This document shows, in pieces, positions 42,336-51,056 of a stretch of DNA of 64,000 nucleotides. How positions within the stretch are numbered: position 1 is the stretch's first letter; each line of letters starts with the position of its first letter. Under the pieces are notes generated by a model, which was given only the letters and a program-made list of their open reading frames with translations, made no database searches and was not told the DNA's origin. The stretch is from Phormidium tenue FACHB-1050 (lineage in GTDB: Bacteria; Cyanobacteriota; Cyanobacteriia; Pseudanabaenales; Pseudanabaenaceae), in NCBI RefSeq assembly GCF_014696925.1, contig NZ_JACJQY010000004.1, positions 1 to 64,000 of the forward strand, written 5' to 3'. The position numbers and the translations under genes were made by a program.

Positions 42336-44437
42336 GTTTTGATTATAAGAAGTTTAGAAATACAATTATTCAAAAGTATAATGACATTCTTGATGAAGCA
42401 GCTATAGATGATCTTCTAGATTTAGGAGATGAGGGCAATTATAGTAGAGACACGCCTACGTCTACAGGTAGGAGATTGATTTTAATGGATTTGACAATTA
42501 AAGGGAAAAAAAGTAATGGAGAAGAAATAAACTTTTTTCAAGAATTTAAGGAGGGTATAAATATTACTATTGCAGATAATTTAAGAGGGAAGTCTAGTAT
42601 ATTTAAGGCAATTCAATTTGCTTTAACAGGTAACAGTAAACTTAAAAATGATATTAAGAAATTGTTTGATTTAATTCTTCTAAATTTCAAGATTAGTGAG
42701 AAAGCTTATTGTGTCTACATGAACATGGAATCTAATGTTCTTTCTGGGAGTCTCTACTCTAACAATTTCCGAACAGTAGAAGATATAGAATTGTCGGGAA
42801 TTTCTGCGATTTTCAACGAAAGAAGTGAGGATAAATTTAGCAAAGAGATGGAGTCATTTTTCTTTGGTCAATTTTCTTATTATTATCTCAAGTGGACTCA
42901 AAAATCTCCTAATAAGAATTCAAACGAACTTCTTGAATGTAAGGCAAGTTGGCATACATACTTTAAATCTATATTTTTAGAATCTAAAGATACAAACTCA
43001 GATTACGGAGACCAAGAAAAGAAAATTTTTCAGATGCTATTAGGATTGCATCTCACATACCCGATTAATCGCTTGAAAATCAAAAAAGATAAGAAAGAGT
43101 CTGAAAAAGCAAGAAAATCAGATTCAAATGTTTTTATAGCGAAGTCTTCAAGTATTGATAGAAAAGAACTTGAAACTAGGATTGCAAATCTAAATATTGA
43201 AATTGATAAGTCGAGATCTTTTATAGAAAATGGAATCAATTTTGAAGAATACTCCGAGAGACGTAAAGCTATTAGCAACCAAATTACTCAGGTAGATAAT
43301 GAATATTTCAAAGCGCAATCCGATCTTCGTGAAGCTCGTACAGAATTATATACAATAGAAGGTGAATATCGAAGAGTAGAGCAAGAACTGAACAAAATCT
43401 GCAAAAACATACTTCAAATAGAAAAAGAAGTACAGAATTTGCAAGAATTTTTAGATATTGGTAGATTATTCTCAAATCTTGAAATCAAGCATTGTCCATG
43501 TTGTAATAAAAAAGTGTCTAGAACTCCTATTTCATCTAGGAAAAATGAGGTTGAGTGTATTCTTTGTCATGACATTGTTAATTCTGAAGAGGGAACTCAA
43601 AGCCAATTAAAACATCTAGAAAAGATAGAAAAGCTTAATCAACAGAAGTTAAAAATCCTTCAGTTAGAGACAGATAGAAAGTTGTCTCTAACTGATTTGC
43701 AAAAAGAATGTCAAAGACAAGAAGTGAAAATCGATAGCTTAACAAATAACTTGAAGGCGAAGAACTCTCGTATATTGTCTCTTCAAGTCGAGTTGGAGCA
43801 TCTAGAAAATATCTTAGCCCAGTATCAAAATAAAATTCTCTCTCATAGTCGGCAATTAGAGGATTTGATCAGCGAAAAAGCAGTAGCAGAATTTCAGCTA
43901 AACCAGTCAAGCATAGAGATTACATCTGTAGATAATGATTCATTAGCGAGTCAAATAGAAATATTGGGGTTTGCGATTAACCTTCTAGAGAAGGAAAGAT
44001 ATAATTTGGATAAGAATATTCTGAATGACTTGTCTAACTTAATGCTTGAAGAGTTACATTTGCTTGGACTTACAACTATTACGGCAATTCAAATATCAGA
44101 GAAATTTGACATCTCTTATAAGCAAGATGGCAACTTTGTTCGATTTAATCAAATAGCTGAAGGTGAACAACTTCGGGTTAAAATTTCTCTTTATCTTAGC
44201 CTGATACAACTTGATGTGAGACATAATTTTGGGAAGCACACTAGATTTTTGATAATTGATAGTCCCAGCAAAGAAGAAGGAGATGCAGTTTATCTTGACG
44301 GTTTATCAACATTGCTGAAGAATATAGAAAATCGATTTAGTGATAAACTTCAGATTTTGATCGGTACTGCCCAAAGGAAACTTACAGGAATTGTCAAGAA
44401 TGAAAAAATCCTAAGTAGTGGTGAATACTTGTTCTAA
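42332..44437 (+). CDS. SMC/Rad50-like ATPase (LmuB/ABC-3C type) with central zinc ribbon
   Basis: 701 residues. A Walker A region INITIADNLRGKSSI (Gly86-Lys87-Ser88-Ser89, without the usual first Gly) follows a 45-residue N-terminal extension and the strand RLILMDLTIKG. Long coiled coil covers about 270-380 and 420-570. Between lie four Cys: Cys388/Cys391 (HCPCC) and Cys409/Cys412 (ECILC), a zinc-ribbon-like knot at the coil tip where Rad50 has one CxxC hook. The signature region is AEGEQLRVKISLYLSLIQ; Walker B is RFLIIDSPSKEEGD (Asp643). It would bind ATP and DNA ends or a phage intermediate and drive the effector. Confidence 0.8.
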   Translation: MSFDYKKFRNTIIQKYNDILDEAAIDDLLDLGDEGNYSRDTPTSTGRRLILMDLTIKGKKSNGEEINFFQEFKEGINITIADNLRGKSSIFKAIQFALTGNSKLKNDIKKLFDLILLNFKISEKAYCVYMNMESNVLSGSLYSNNFRTVEDIELSGISAIFNERSEDKFSKEMESFFFGQFSYYYLKWTQKSPNKNSNELLECKASWHTYFKSIFLESKDTNSDYGDQEKKIFQMLLGLHLTYPINRLKIKKDKKESEKARKSDSNVFIAKSSSIDRKELETRIANLNIEIDKSRSFIENGINFEEYSERRKAISNQITQVDNEYFKAQSDLREARTELYTIEGEYRRVEQELNKICKNILQIEKEVQNLQEFLDIGRLFSNLEIKHCPCCNKKVSRTPISSRKNEVECILCHDIVNSEEGTQSQLKHLEKIEKLNQQKLKILQLETDRKLSLTDLQKECQRQEVKIDSLTNNLKAKNSRILSLQVELEHLENILAQYQNKILSHSRQLEDLISEKAVAEFQLNQSSIEITSVDNDSLASQIEILGFAINLLEKERYNLDKNILNDLSNLMLEELHLLGLTTITAIQISEKFDISYKQDGNFVRFNQIAEGEQLRVKISLYLSLIQLDVRHNFGKHTRFLIIDSPSKEEGDAVYLDGLSTLLKNIENRFSDKLQILIGTAQRKLTGIVKNEKILSSGEYLF

Positions 44438-46143
44438 TGAAGGATATAAATAGCCTTTTAAATGAATATAGTATTTTTACAACACCAGAGAAGTTTCACT
44501 TTTTTGGTTGTAATGCTCATGAAATCTTAGGATCTTTTGAAGAACGTGAAATATACAATTTTCTTCGGTCAATCATTCTAAATGAAAAAGAAAATACAAA
44601 TATTCGGAAAAAAGCAATAGAACTTCACACGGAATATATCTTAATTAGTAAACTCAAGCCCAGATATGCTTTAGATATTTTGATTTCATCTTGGGAAAAG
44701 ACGCAGGATGTCTTTTTAGAAGTTCGCAGATTAAAAGATTTATTTCTATTCTATGAATTAGAACAAAGTGACATAAAGAAAATATATCAGTTGGGTACTC
44801 ATAATGATGAAGTGGAGATTCAAGCAGAATCCTATTTTTATTTAGGGTTAATCTATTTTCTTTCAGCTTTGAAGTCAGAAAAATCTGAATTCAAGAAAAT
44901 GTTACAGGATAGTCTTTCTGCTTTTGACTCTGCATTTGAAATTATTGAAAATCGTATAGATGCAGAGTTTTTCAAGGCAATAATTAACTTTATTTTAGAT
45001 TTAATGGAAGGACGGAAAGAATCGAGTAATTATCATTTGTCAAGACTAACCGATATATTGTGGCGTAGAGACATATTATCAATATCTAATGTGAATAGCC
45101 CATTTTGGGTTAGCTTTTACAAAGTTTTACTGTCTATATCAAAAGTAGAAGAACTTCTTCAGCCTTCATGGTTAGACTATCGAGAAAACTTTTCAAAACT
45201 TCATTATTATTACTGTGAAATTAAGAATGACGAACTTAAAGATAGGTTGTCAGAGAGTCTTTTAAAAGAAGAATTTTCCAAATATTGCATAGCCAGTTTT
45301 TTTGATCCTTATATTTTAATTAGTCCTAATTATGAGTTAGCTAAAATTGATGTACGTTTAAAGGAAGTAAGTGTTAATTCTGAGGAATATAAATTTTTAA
45401 ACTATTTGAAAGAATTAGGAAGTAATTCAGATAGCAAAAAAAAAATTGGCATTGAGGAGCTAACAAACAAATTTTTGCAACTTTTTCCAGACAGAGACCT
45501 CTCATTGATTGAGCCTCTTTTGTCTCAAATATCAAATCAAAGCGATGTGAATAAACTTTTTCAAGCATTTAATATATTAAAAGAGCCTAGTACAGAGTTA
45601 TTTTTAGATTCTTGTCTTCATTCTTGTATTGAACTACAAAGCAATAAAATCTATTCAAAAGCTAGTGAAGATGAAAGAAATACATTTATTGCAAGTATCC
45701 TCAATACTAAAGATTGGGTTGTAAAAGATCAGACTAGAAGAGGGCTATCGTATCAAGGAAAATCGGCAGGTGAACTTGATATGTTCATCACTTTACAAAA
45801 TGGGCGACCATTTGCTGTTGTTGAGGCATTAAATCTAGATTCTCTTGACAAAAAATATATTGATTTACATCTGGAAAAAATATTTCGCTACGATACGCTT
45901 GGACTTAAGCAGAACATGATTTTAATCTATTCATCAGCACAAAAGTTTAATGAATTATGGAAAAAATACTGCGGTTATATTAAAGAAGTAAACTACCCCT
46001 ATGACTTAATTCAATCTAACAAACTTGACAGCTATAATATATTTCCTGAAATTAGACTTACAGAAACGATTCATCTTCGTGAGGGGATGGAAGTTTCTTT
46101 GTTTCATATAATGGTTAATATGAATGTTTTGATTAGAGACTGA
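44437..46143 (+). CDS. Putative effector with C-terminal PD-(D/E)xK-like nuclease region
   Basis: 568 residues. About 1-400 is helical, TPR-like in places (AESYFYLGLIYFLSALKSEK). The C-terminal part (about 412-568) contains YQGKSAGELDMFI with Glu446 and Asp448, then PFAVVEALNLDSLDKKYIDLHLEKIF with Glu463. This spacing matches the strand pair of restriction-endonuclease-like folds (D-x14-ExK), but the usual Lys position (465) is Leu; Lys442 or Lys470-471 might compensate. The start codon shares one base with the ATPase stop (TAATG), so translation is coupled. I do not recognise a named family. A sensor or effector of the upstream ATPase is the best inference. Confidence 0.6.
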   Translation: MKDINSLLNEYSIFTTPEKFHFFGCNAHEILGSFEEREIYNFLRSIILNEKENTNIRKKAIELHTEYILISKLKPRYALDILISSWEKTQDVFLEVRRLKDLFLFYELEQSDIKKIYQLGTHNDEVEIQAESYFYLGLIYFLSALKSEKSEFKKMLQDSLSAFDSAFEIIENRIDAEFFKAIINFILDLMEGRKESSNYHLSRLTDILWRRDILSISNVNSPFWVSFYKVLLSISKVEELLQPSWLDYRENFSKLHYYYCEIKNDELKDRLSESLLKEEFSKYCIASFFDPYILISPNYELAKIDVRLKEVSVNSEEYKFLNYLKELGSNSDSKKKIGIEELTNKFLQLFPDRDLSLIEPLLSQISNQSDVNKLFQAFNILKEPSTELFLDSCLHSCIELQSNKIYSKASEDERNTFIASILNTKDWVVKDQTRRGLSYQGKSAGELDMFITLQNGRPFAVVEALNLDSLDKKYIDLHLEKIFRYDTLGLKQNMILIYSSAQKFNELWKKYCGYIKEVNYPYDLIQSNKLDSYNIFPEIRLTETIHLREGMEVSLFHIMVNMNVLIRD

Positions 46144-46201
46144 TTTAGATATCTCCTTCAAGGCGATCGCAAATATCAAATCGACAAGTATAGGTATAAA
46201 T

Positions 46202-46238
46202 AATTAAAAAAAGCCTTGCAAAGCAAGGCTTTTTTTAA
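46202..46238. terminator. Bidirectional terminator after the operon
   Basis: AATTAAAAAAAGCCTTGC with complement around AAA, T runs on both strands. It separates the operon from the convergent M48 protease gene. Confidence 0.85.
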
Positions 46239-46243
46239 TCAAA

Positions 46244-48079
46244 TTAGAATGGAATCCGAAACACTCGACCACCGCCAGTACTTTCTGTGACTTGCCAAAC
46301 TAAACCTTGATCGCCAGTATCTCGCCAAGGCTGCTGGAAGACCGAGAGAGTGCCTTTAGCAGTTTCTCCCGCATTCACAACGTTTTTGCCAGAAGCACTG
46401 ATGAACTGTGACGAAACTGTTTTTCCATCAGCATTGGTTGTTTTCGCAAATATAGGCACAAATCCAAAGGACTGACTGCTATTGTTGACGATTTCTACAT
46501 TCATTATGTATTTACCGCTCGACTCAACCTTACCTCCATTAATGTTAATGCTCACATTGTCATTGGTTTGCCCAGCAACTACAGCCACCTTGCCTAAAGT
46601 TGGCTTGTTACTGGGTTTAGAAGTAGGAGTTGGAGCATCTGTAGGGCGTGAATCTTTAGCTTCCGATTTACAGAAAGCACCCCGCGCCGCAATTAGAGCT
46701 TCAATATTCTCTAATGAGTAGCGGTTGTAGTTGCGATTCTGGACGGCTGCTTGTAAGTATCTCACCCGCTCTGAAGAAGCAGGATGACTATCTAGCCAAC
46801 CTGTCTGCCGATCTTTCTCATAACCACGCCAGCGATCAAACACGCGATATAGTCCATCAGCAGAATAGCCAGCCGAAGAGAGAATGCGTGTGCCTAGGAA
46901 ATCAGCTTGTTGTTCAAGCGATCGCCCAAATGCAAGTTCTGGTTTAAGATACTCTAGAAAAGTATTGATCAACCCTACTTTTTTTAAAGCTCTAGCTTTA
47001 GTTTCGGTAATAATTTTTTGATAGGAATGCGAAAAGACCGCATGGGCAATTTCATGACTGAGAATACCAGCTAGCTCAGCTTCCGATTCCATATCGGCGA
47101 TCGCACCTGTATTGATGAAGATCTTGCCTCCTGGTAGAGCAAAAGCATTGAGGGAGTTGTCTTGGATGATATTGAACTCATATTTGAAATCATCACGACC
47201 CGATAGCTTTGCTAATTTCTGACCAAGGTTGTTGATATATTCCGTCAGTTTCGGATCAGTTACTAACGCCACACTCTGTTTGATTTCGGCAGCACTTTCT
47301 TCGCCAAACCCCGATTCTCCTTTAAAAATCTGCTCAATGATTTTGCGATCGCCCGAAATAAGTGCTGAAATAAATGACTCATTTTTGAAATCATTAATAA
47401 ACTGATTCATGTAATCATCAGCTAGCTTCTTATATTTAGGAGCGTCAGGATGTTCGGGATAGTTAAGCGCAAACTGACGGGAAGCAATGGAAGCCTCTAC
47501 CTCCATCTTTTTGGATATGAGTAGTTTGAGTAATGGCTCTAATAAATCCACGCGATCGGGATAAATGCCATAGGCGCGATCTAAGGTTTGGATCGCTTTG
47601 TCTGGTTGATTCCAGCGGAGGGATGCCTCCGCGAACTTGATATGTCCAGTAATGAATTCAGGATAATTGTCGGATAGCTTCTCCAAAGCAATTAATGATT
47701 TGGTTGACAGTCCAGCCTCTAGTCCTTCTTCAGCATTCTGCCAATATACCTTAGCGCCACTCGCTAGATTATCCACATTTCTTGTCGGCGGATTAGGCGC
47801 AGCTACGTTGGGGAGAGCTTTTTTTACAGATTGTTGCAACTTGACCGCTTCAGCGAGATTGTTACTCTGAATCAATCGATCCGCTTGAATTAGCACAGCC
47901 ACACGTCTATTTCTTTCAATTGCTTCCGCATTGCCCAAAGAAACTTCGGGGATCTTGATGCAATTAGTTTGATTTTGAGACTCAGCTTGACCAACAAAAA
48001 GAAACGAAATCAGTAAACCAATACAGAATAGTGACATCCACCTCAAAACTGTTCGGCGATAGACAGAGAAGATAGGCAC
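46244..48079 (-). CDS. M48-family metalloprotease with TPR-like N-terminal region
   Basis: 611 residues. Signal or membrane anchor at about 14-32 (MSLFCIGLLISFLFVG). TPR-like helices occupy about 55-220. The zinc motif HEIAH is at 342-346 and the third ligand Glu389 is in LEQQADFLG; the C-terminal part (about 470-611) is a beta-rich domain (VGQ..., SINVNGG region) as in BepA/YfgC-like proteins. It is a candidate outer-membrane or periplasmic quality-control protease. Upstream 48080-48165 is a short AT-rich gap. Confidence 0.88.
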   Translation of the reverse strand: MPIFSVYRRTVLRWMSLFCIGLLISFLFVGQAESQNQTNCIKIPEVSLGNAEAIERNRRVAVLIQADRLIQSNNLAEAVKLQQSVKKALPNVAAPNPPTRNVDNLASGAKVYWQNAEEGLEAGLSTKSLIALEKLSDNYPEFITGHIKFAEASLRWNQPDKAIQTLDRAYGIYPDRVDLLEPLLKLLISKKMEVEASIASRQFALNYPEHPDAPKYKKLADDYMNQFINDFKNESFISALISGDRKIIEQIFKGESGFGEESAAEIKQSVALVTDPKLTEYINNLGQKLAKLSGRDDFKYEFNIIQDNSLNAFALPGGKIFINTGAIADMESEAELAGILSHEIAHAVFSHSYQKIITETKARALKKVGLINTFLEYLKPELAFGRSLEQQADFLGTRILSSAGYSADGLYRVFDRWRGYEKDRQTGWLDSHPASSERVRYLQAAVQNRNYNRYSLENIEALIAARGAFCKSEAKDSRPTDAPTPTSKPSNKPTLGKVAVVAGQTNDNVSININGGKVESSGKYIMNVEIVNNSSQSFGFVPIFAKTTNADGKTVSSQFISASGKNVVNAGETAKGTLSVFQQPWRDTGDQGLVWQVTESTGGGRVFRIPF

Positions 48080-48165
48080 AATAAAATCCTAAAACTAATT
48101 AAATTATAAGTAATTCTAAATTTTTCAAACCTATCAAATTGTAAACAATCATTTATTTTATATAA

Positions 48166-50682
48166 ATGCACTACATTATTGATTTATCTGCGAATAAGTA
48201 CAGCAATATGATCTTTAAGGCTTTACACAAAGGTTTCTGCGCTTCTGTTTGGTTGTTGCCCCTTTCGATTGGTATATACGGAACTTGGACGCATCTGGGG
48301 CTAACATCTGCGGCAATGGCTCAAATTAGCTCACCAGAAAGTTCAGAAAATACTTTAAGAACAAAGTCATCGGATGCTGACATTCTGCAAAAGAATGGGA
48401 GTGCATTACAGAAAAAAGGACAACTTAACTCCGCATTAGAAGCTTTTCAGCAAGAATTGAAGCTTAGCACAGCAGAGCAGGATCGCGCTGGACAGGCTCA
48501 AGCATTGAATGGTATAGCCTCTGTTTACAACGACTTGGGGCAGTTTGTACGGGCGATCGAATCCTATGAACGCGCCCTCAAAATTAGCAAAGACATCAAA
48601 GACGCATTGAGTGAGAGCAGCATTCTCAACAACATGGGCATCGTCTATCGCAACTTGGGTCAATTTGATCGCTCGATCAAACTCTATCAAGAAGCCCTCA
48701 AACTTCAACAAAAATTAGGCGATCGCTTTGGTATTGCCAGAACAATTAACAATTTGGGACTGGTCTATCGCAACAATAAAGAATATGCCAATTCTCTAGA
48801 TTATTATCGACAGGCTCTAGCATTGACCAAAGAATCGGGCAAAAATCCCGCAGGTGAAGCCGTAATTCTCAACAACATTGGCTTTCTCTTGAATGAGCGT
48901 GGGCTGAATGCTGAGGCTTTTAAAAGTTATCAGCAATCCCTAGAAATCAGTCAGAAGTTAGCGGATCGGGTCAATGAAAGTATCACTCTCGGCAATATTG
49001 GACTGCTCTACAACAGCCAAGGACAGTTTGAAATCGCACTCGGTTACTATCAACAGGCTCTAGCAGTTAGTCGGCAAACAGGCGATCGCGCAGGTGAGGC
49101 TAAGCTTTATCAGCATATTGGTTCGCTGCTCAAAGAACGGAAGCAAAATGTTTTGGCGATCGCCTATCTTAAGCAGTCAGTCAATATCTACGAAGAGATT
49201 CGGAAAGACCTCAATTCCCTAGCACGACAGGAGCAAAAACTCTACGCGGACACAATTGCACCAGTATATCGTCGGCTTGCAGATTTACTTTTACAGCAGG
49301 ATCGGGTGATCGAGGCACAGCAAGTGATTGATCTACTCAAAGTGCAGGAAGCGGATGACTACCTCAAAAATGTCCGTGGCAATGAACAAACTGCCAAGGG
49401 CGTAGAGTATCAGCCTGTAGAAATGCAAATGATCAACTTGAATAGAGAACTTGCTGATTTACAAGTATTAGAAAATCAGAACAAGCTCACTGCTCAGCAA
49501 AAGGAACGATTCACCTCTCTCGTCAATCAAGAGAAAGAAGCTAATCGACAATTCAACGCTTTTTTGAATAGTGCAGAAGTGCAGAAACTAACTACGGAAC
49601 TAAATAACGATATCCAACAGCAAAATGTGAATCTCAAAGCGATCGTTAGCCTCCAAAAAGAACTCAAGCAGTTAAATGCAGTGATTATTTATCCACTGGT
49701 ACTGGAAAGCAGGCTGGAAATTGTATTGATCACTCCTTCATCTCCACCCATACATCGTGCAGTTCCAGTCAGACAGAGAGAAATTAGTGCTGCCGTCGAA
49801 AAGTTTCGTGAAGACTTACGAGATGCTAGTAATTTTGATTTTAAAAATACTTCGCAACAGTTTTATAAATGGCTGATTGCTCCCATTGAAGCTGAATTGC
49901 AACAAGCCAATGTGAAGACAATCATCTATGCTCCTGATAGTCGATTGCGCTATATTCCCATTGCGACGCTCCACGATGGTAAACAGTTTCTGGTTGAGAA
50001 ATACAAAATCAATAATATTACGGCTAGTTCACTAACGAACTTTAACCGACCTTCAATAAATCAACCTAAAGTCTTTGCTGGAGCTTCAACCACCGCTCAT
50101 AGTGTGAATGTGTTAGGTAAGACTATTTCCTTTGTTGCTATTCCTGCTACCCAAAAGGAAGTCAAAAACATTGTCAGTATATTCCCAAATGTAACGGAAC
50201 TAGTGGATCAAAGTTTCACCAAAAATTCAACCAAAACAAGTACAAGTTCCCATACGATCATTCATTTAGCTACCCACGGTTCATTTAATACAGGTACACC
50301 AGATGAATCTTTTTTGATCTTTGGAGATAGCGATCGCCTGACTTTGAGAGAGATTGAGACTTGGGCGCTTAAAGGCGTAGACTTAGTGGTTTTGAGTGCT
50401 TGCGAGACAGGAGTTGGCGGCAAATTAGGCGATGGAACAGAAGTACTAGGATTGGGCTATCAATTTCAGAATGCTGGTGCAAGAGCCGTAATTGCGTCTC
50501 TATGGACAGTTGATGATGGTGGCACTCAGAAACTAATGGATGCCTTTTATGCCAGTCTTAAAAAAGGTATTTCCGCTACCGAGTCGTTACGTTTAGCACA
50601 AGTAGCATTAATTCGAGGTGGTGAGCCATTCGATCATCCTTATTTTTGGTCTGCTTTCTTTCTAATTGGCAATGGGCTATAG
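48166..50682 (+). CDS. TPR and CHAT-domain protein
   Basis: 838 residues from the first ATG; Met15 at 48208 gives a better signal peptide (MIFKALHKGFCASVWLLPLSIG, cleavage near SAAMAQ). TPR repeats fill about 70-390 (about eight units with the W/LG/Y/A/P pattern). A linker is followed by a CHAT domain (about 530-838) with His704 in HLATHG and Cys746 in VLSACETG, both catalytic residues. It is a second member in this window; unlike the first it has no DUF928 or TpsA next to it, but the M48 protease is divergent upstream. Confidence 0.88.
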   Translation: MHYIIDLSANKYSNMIFKALHKGFCASVWLLPLSIGIYGTWTHLGLTSAAMAQISSPESSENTLRTKSSDADILQKNGSALQKKGQLNSALEAFQQELKLSTAEQDRAGQAQALNGIASVYNDLGQFVRAIESYERALKISKDIKDALSESSILNNMGIVYRNLGQFDRSIKLYQEALKLQQKLGDRFGIARTINNLGLVYRNNKEYANSLDYYRQALALTKESGKNPAGEAVILNNIGFLLNERGLNAEAFKSYQQSLEISQKLADRVNESITLGNIGLLYNSQGQFEIALGYYQQALAVSRQTGDRAGEAKLYQHIGSLLKERKQNVLAIAYLKQSVNIYEEIRKDLNSLARQEQKLYADTIAPVYRRLADLLLQQDRVIEAQQVIDLLKVQEADDYLKNVRGNEQTAKGVEYQPVEMQMINLNRELADLQVLENQNKLTAQQKERFTSLVNQEKEANRQFNAFLNSAEVQKLTTELNNDIQQQNVNLKAIVSLQKELKQLNAVIIYPLVLESRLEIVLITPSSPPIHRAVPVRQREISAAVEKFREDLRDASNFDFKNTSQQFYKWLIAPIEAELQQANVKTIIYAPDSRLRYIPIATLHDGKQFLVEKYKINNITASSLTNFNRPSINQPKVFAGASTTAHSVNVLGKTISFVAIPATQKEVKNIVSIFPNVTELVDQSFTKNSTKTSTSSHTIIHLATHGSFNTGTPDESFLIFGDSDRLTLREIETWALKGVDLVVLSACETGVGGKLGDGTEVLGLGYQFQNAGARAVIASLWTVDDGGTQKLMDAFYASLKKGISATESLRLAQVALIRGGEPFDHPYFWSAFFLIGNGL

Positions 50683-50684
50683 GT

Positions 50685-50713
50685 TCAAAGTCGGCGCGAA
50701 GCGCCGACTTTGA
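50685..50713 (+). terminator. 13-bp perfect hairpin after the second CHAT gene
   Basis: TCAAAGTCGGCGC with complement around GAA, two bases after the stop codon. Confidence 0.75.
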
Positions 50714-50807
50714 TTAACTGATATGGAGTGAAAGGCTGAGATTGGGGCTTGGAGACCAAGCCCTTACCTTTACAATTATGTAGGGATTTGGTCTCCAAAT
50801 CCTCTTT

Positions 50808-50925
50808 TATAGCTGCCGTCGATTGTGTTAGGACAAAAGCAAAAAACCAAGAAGAGAATGGCGGCGCTTCGCGCCGCCATTCTCTTCTTGGTTTTTATGT
50901 CCTTATACACTTGGCGACAGCTATA
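50808..50925. mobile_element. MITE-like family 1 copy
   Basis: Left end TATAGCTGCCGTCG, right end, reverse-complemented, TATAGCTGTCGCCAAGTG. A 26-bp perfect hairpin (50842-50867 / 50871-50896, loop TTC) has the arm AAGAAGAGAATGG. Almost identical to the copy at 58227-58339. Confidence 0.85.
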
Positions 50926-50948
50926 AGATAACTGGGTTCTGCGTAACA

Positions 50949-51007
50949 CCACTTATACCAAAGCACAAAATGGCTTGGTCAATTTGTGCTTTGGCATAAG
51001 TGGCTAT
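50949..51007. repeat. Imperfect inverted repeat before pmbA
   Basis: CACTTATACCAAAGCACAAA with GTGCTTTGGCATAAGTG on the other side. It resembles a shortened family-2 element (ATACCAAA ends, ACAAAATGGC inside). Confidence 0.55.
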
Positions 51008-51056
51008 AGCTATAGTTGCTAGAATGACATAAACAACTAAAAAGATTAAAAGGTTT

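Noticed and set aside
41679-46143. Naming the operon outright as Lamassu.
   Set aside because: The ATPase and small protein fit, but the third protein is not a recognised Lamassu effector such as Cap4 nuclease, and no profile search was possible, so only a resemblance is claimed.
50749-50931. 60-codon plus ORF before pmbA.
   Set aside because: It consists largely of family-1 element sequence.
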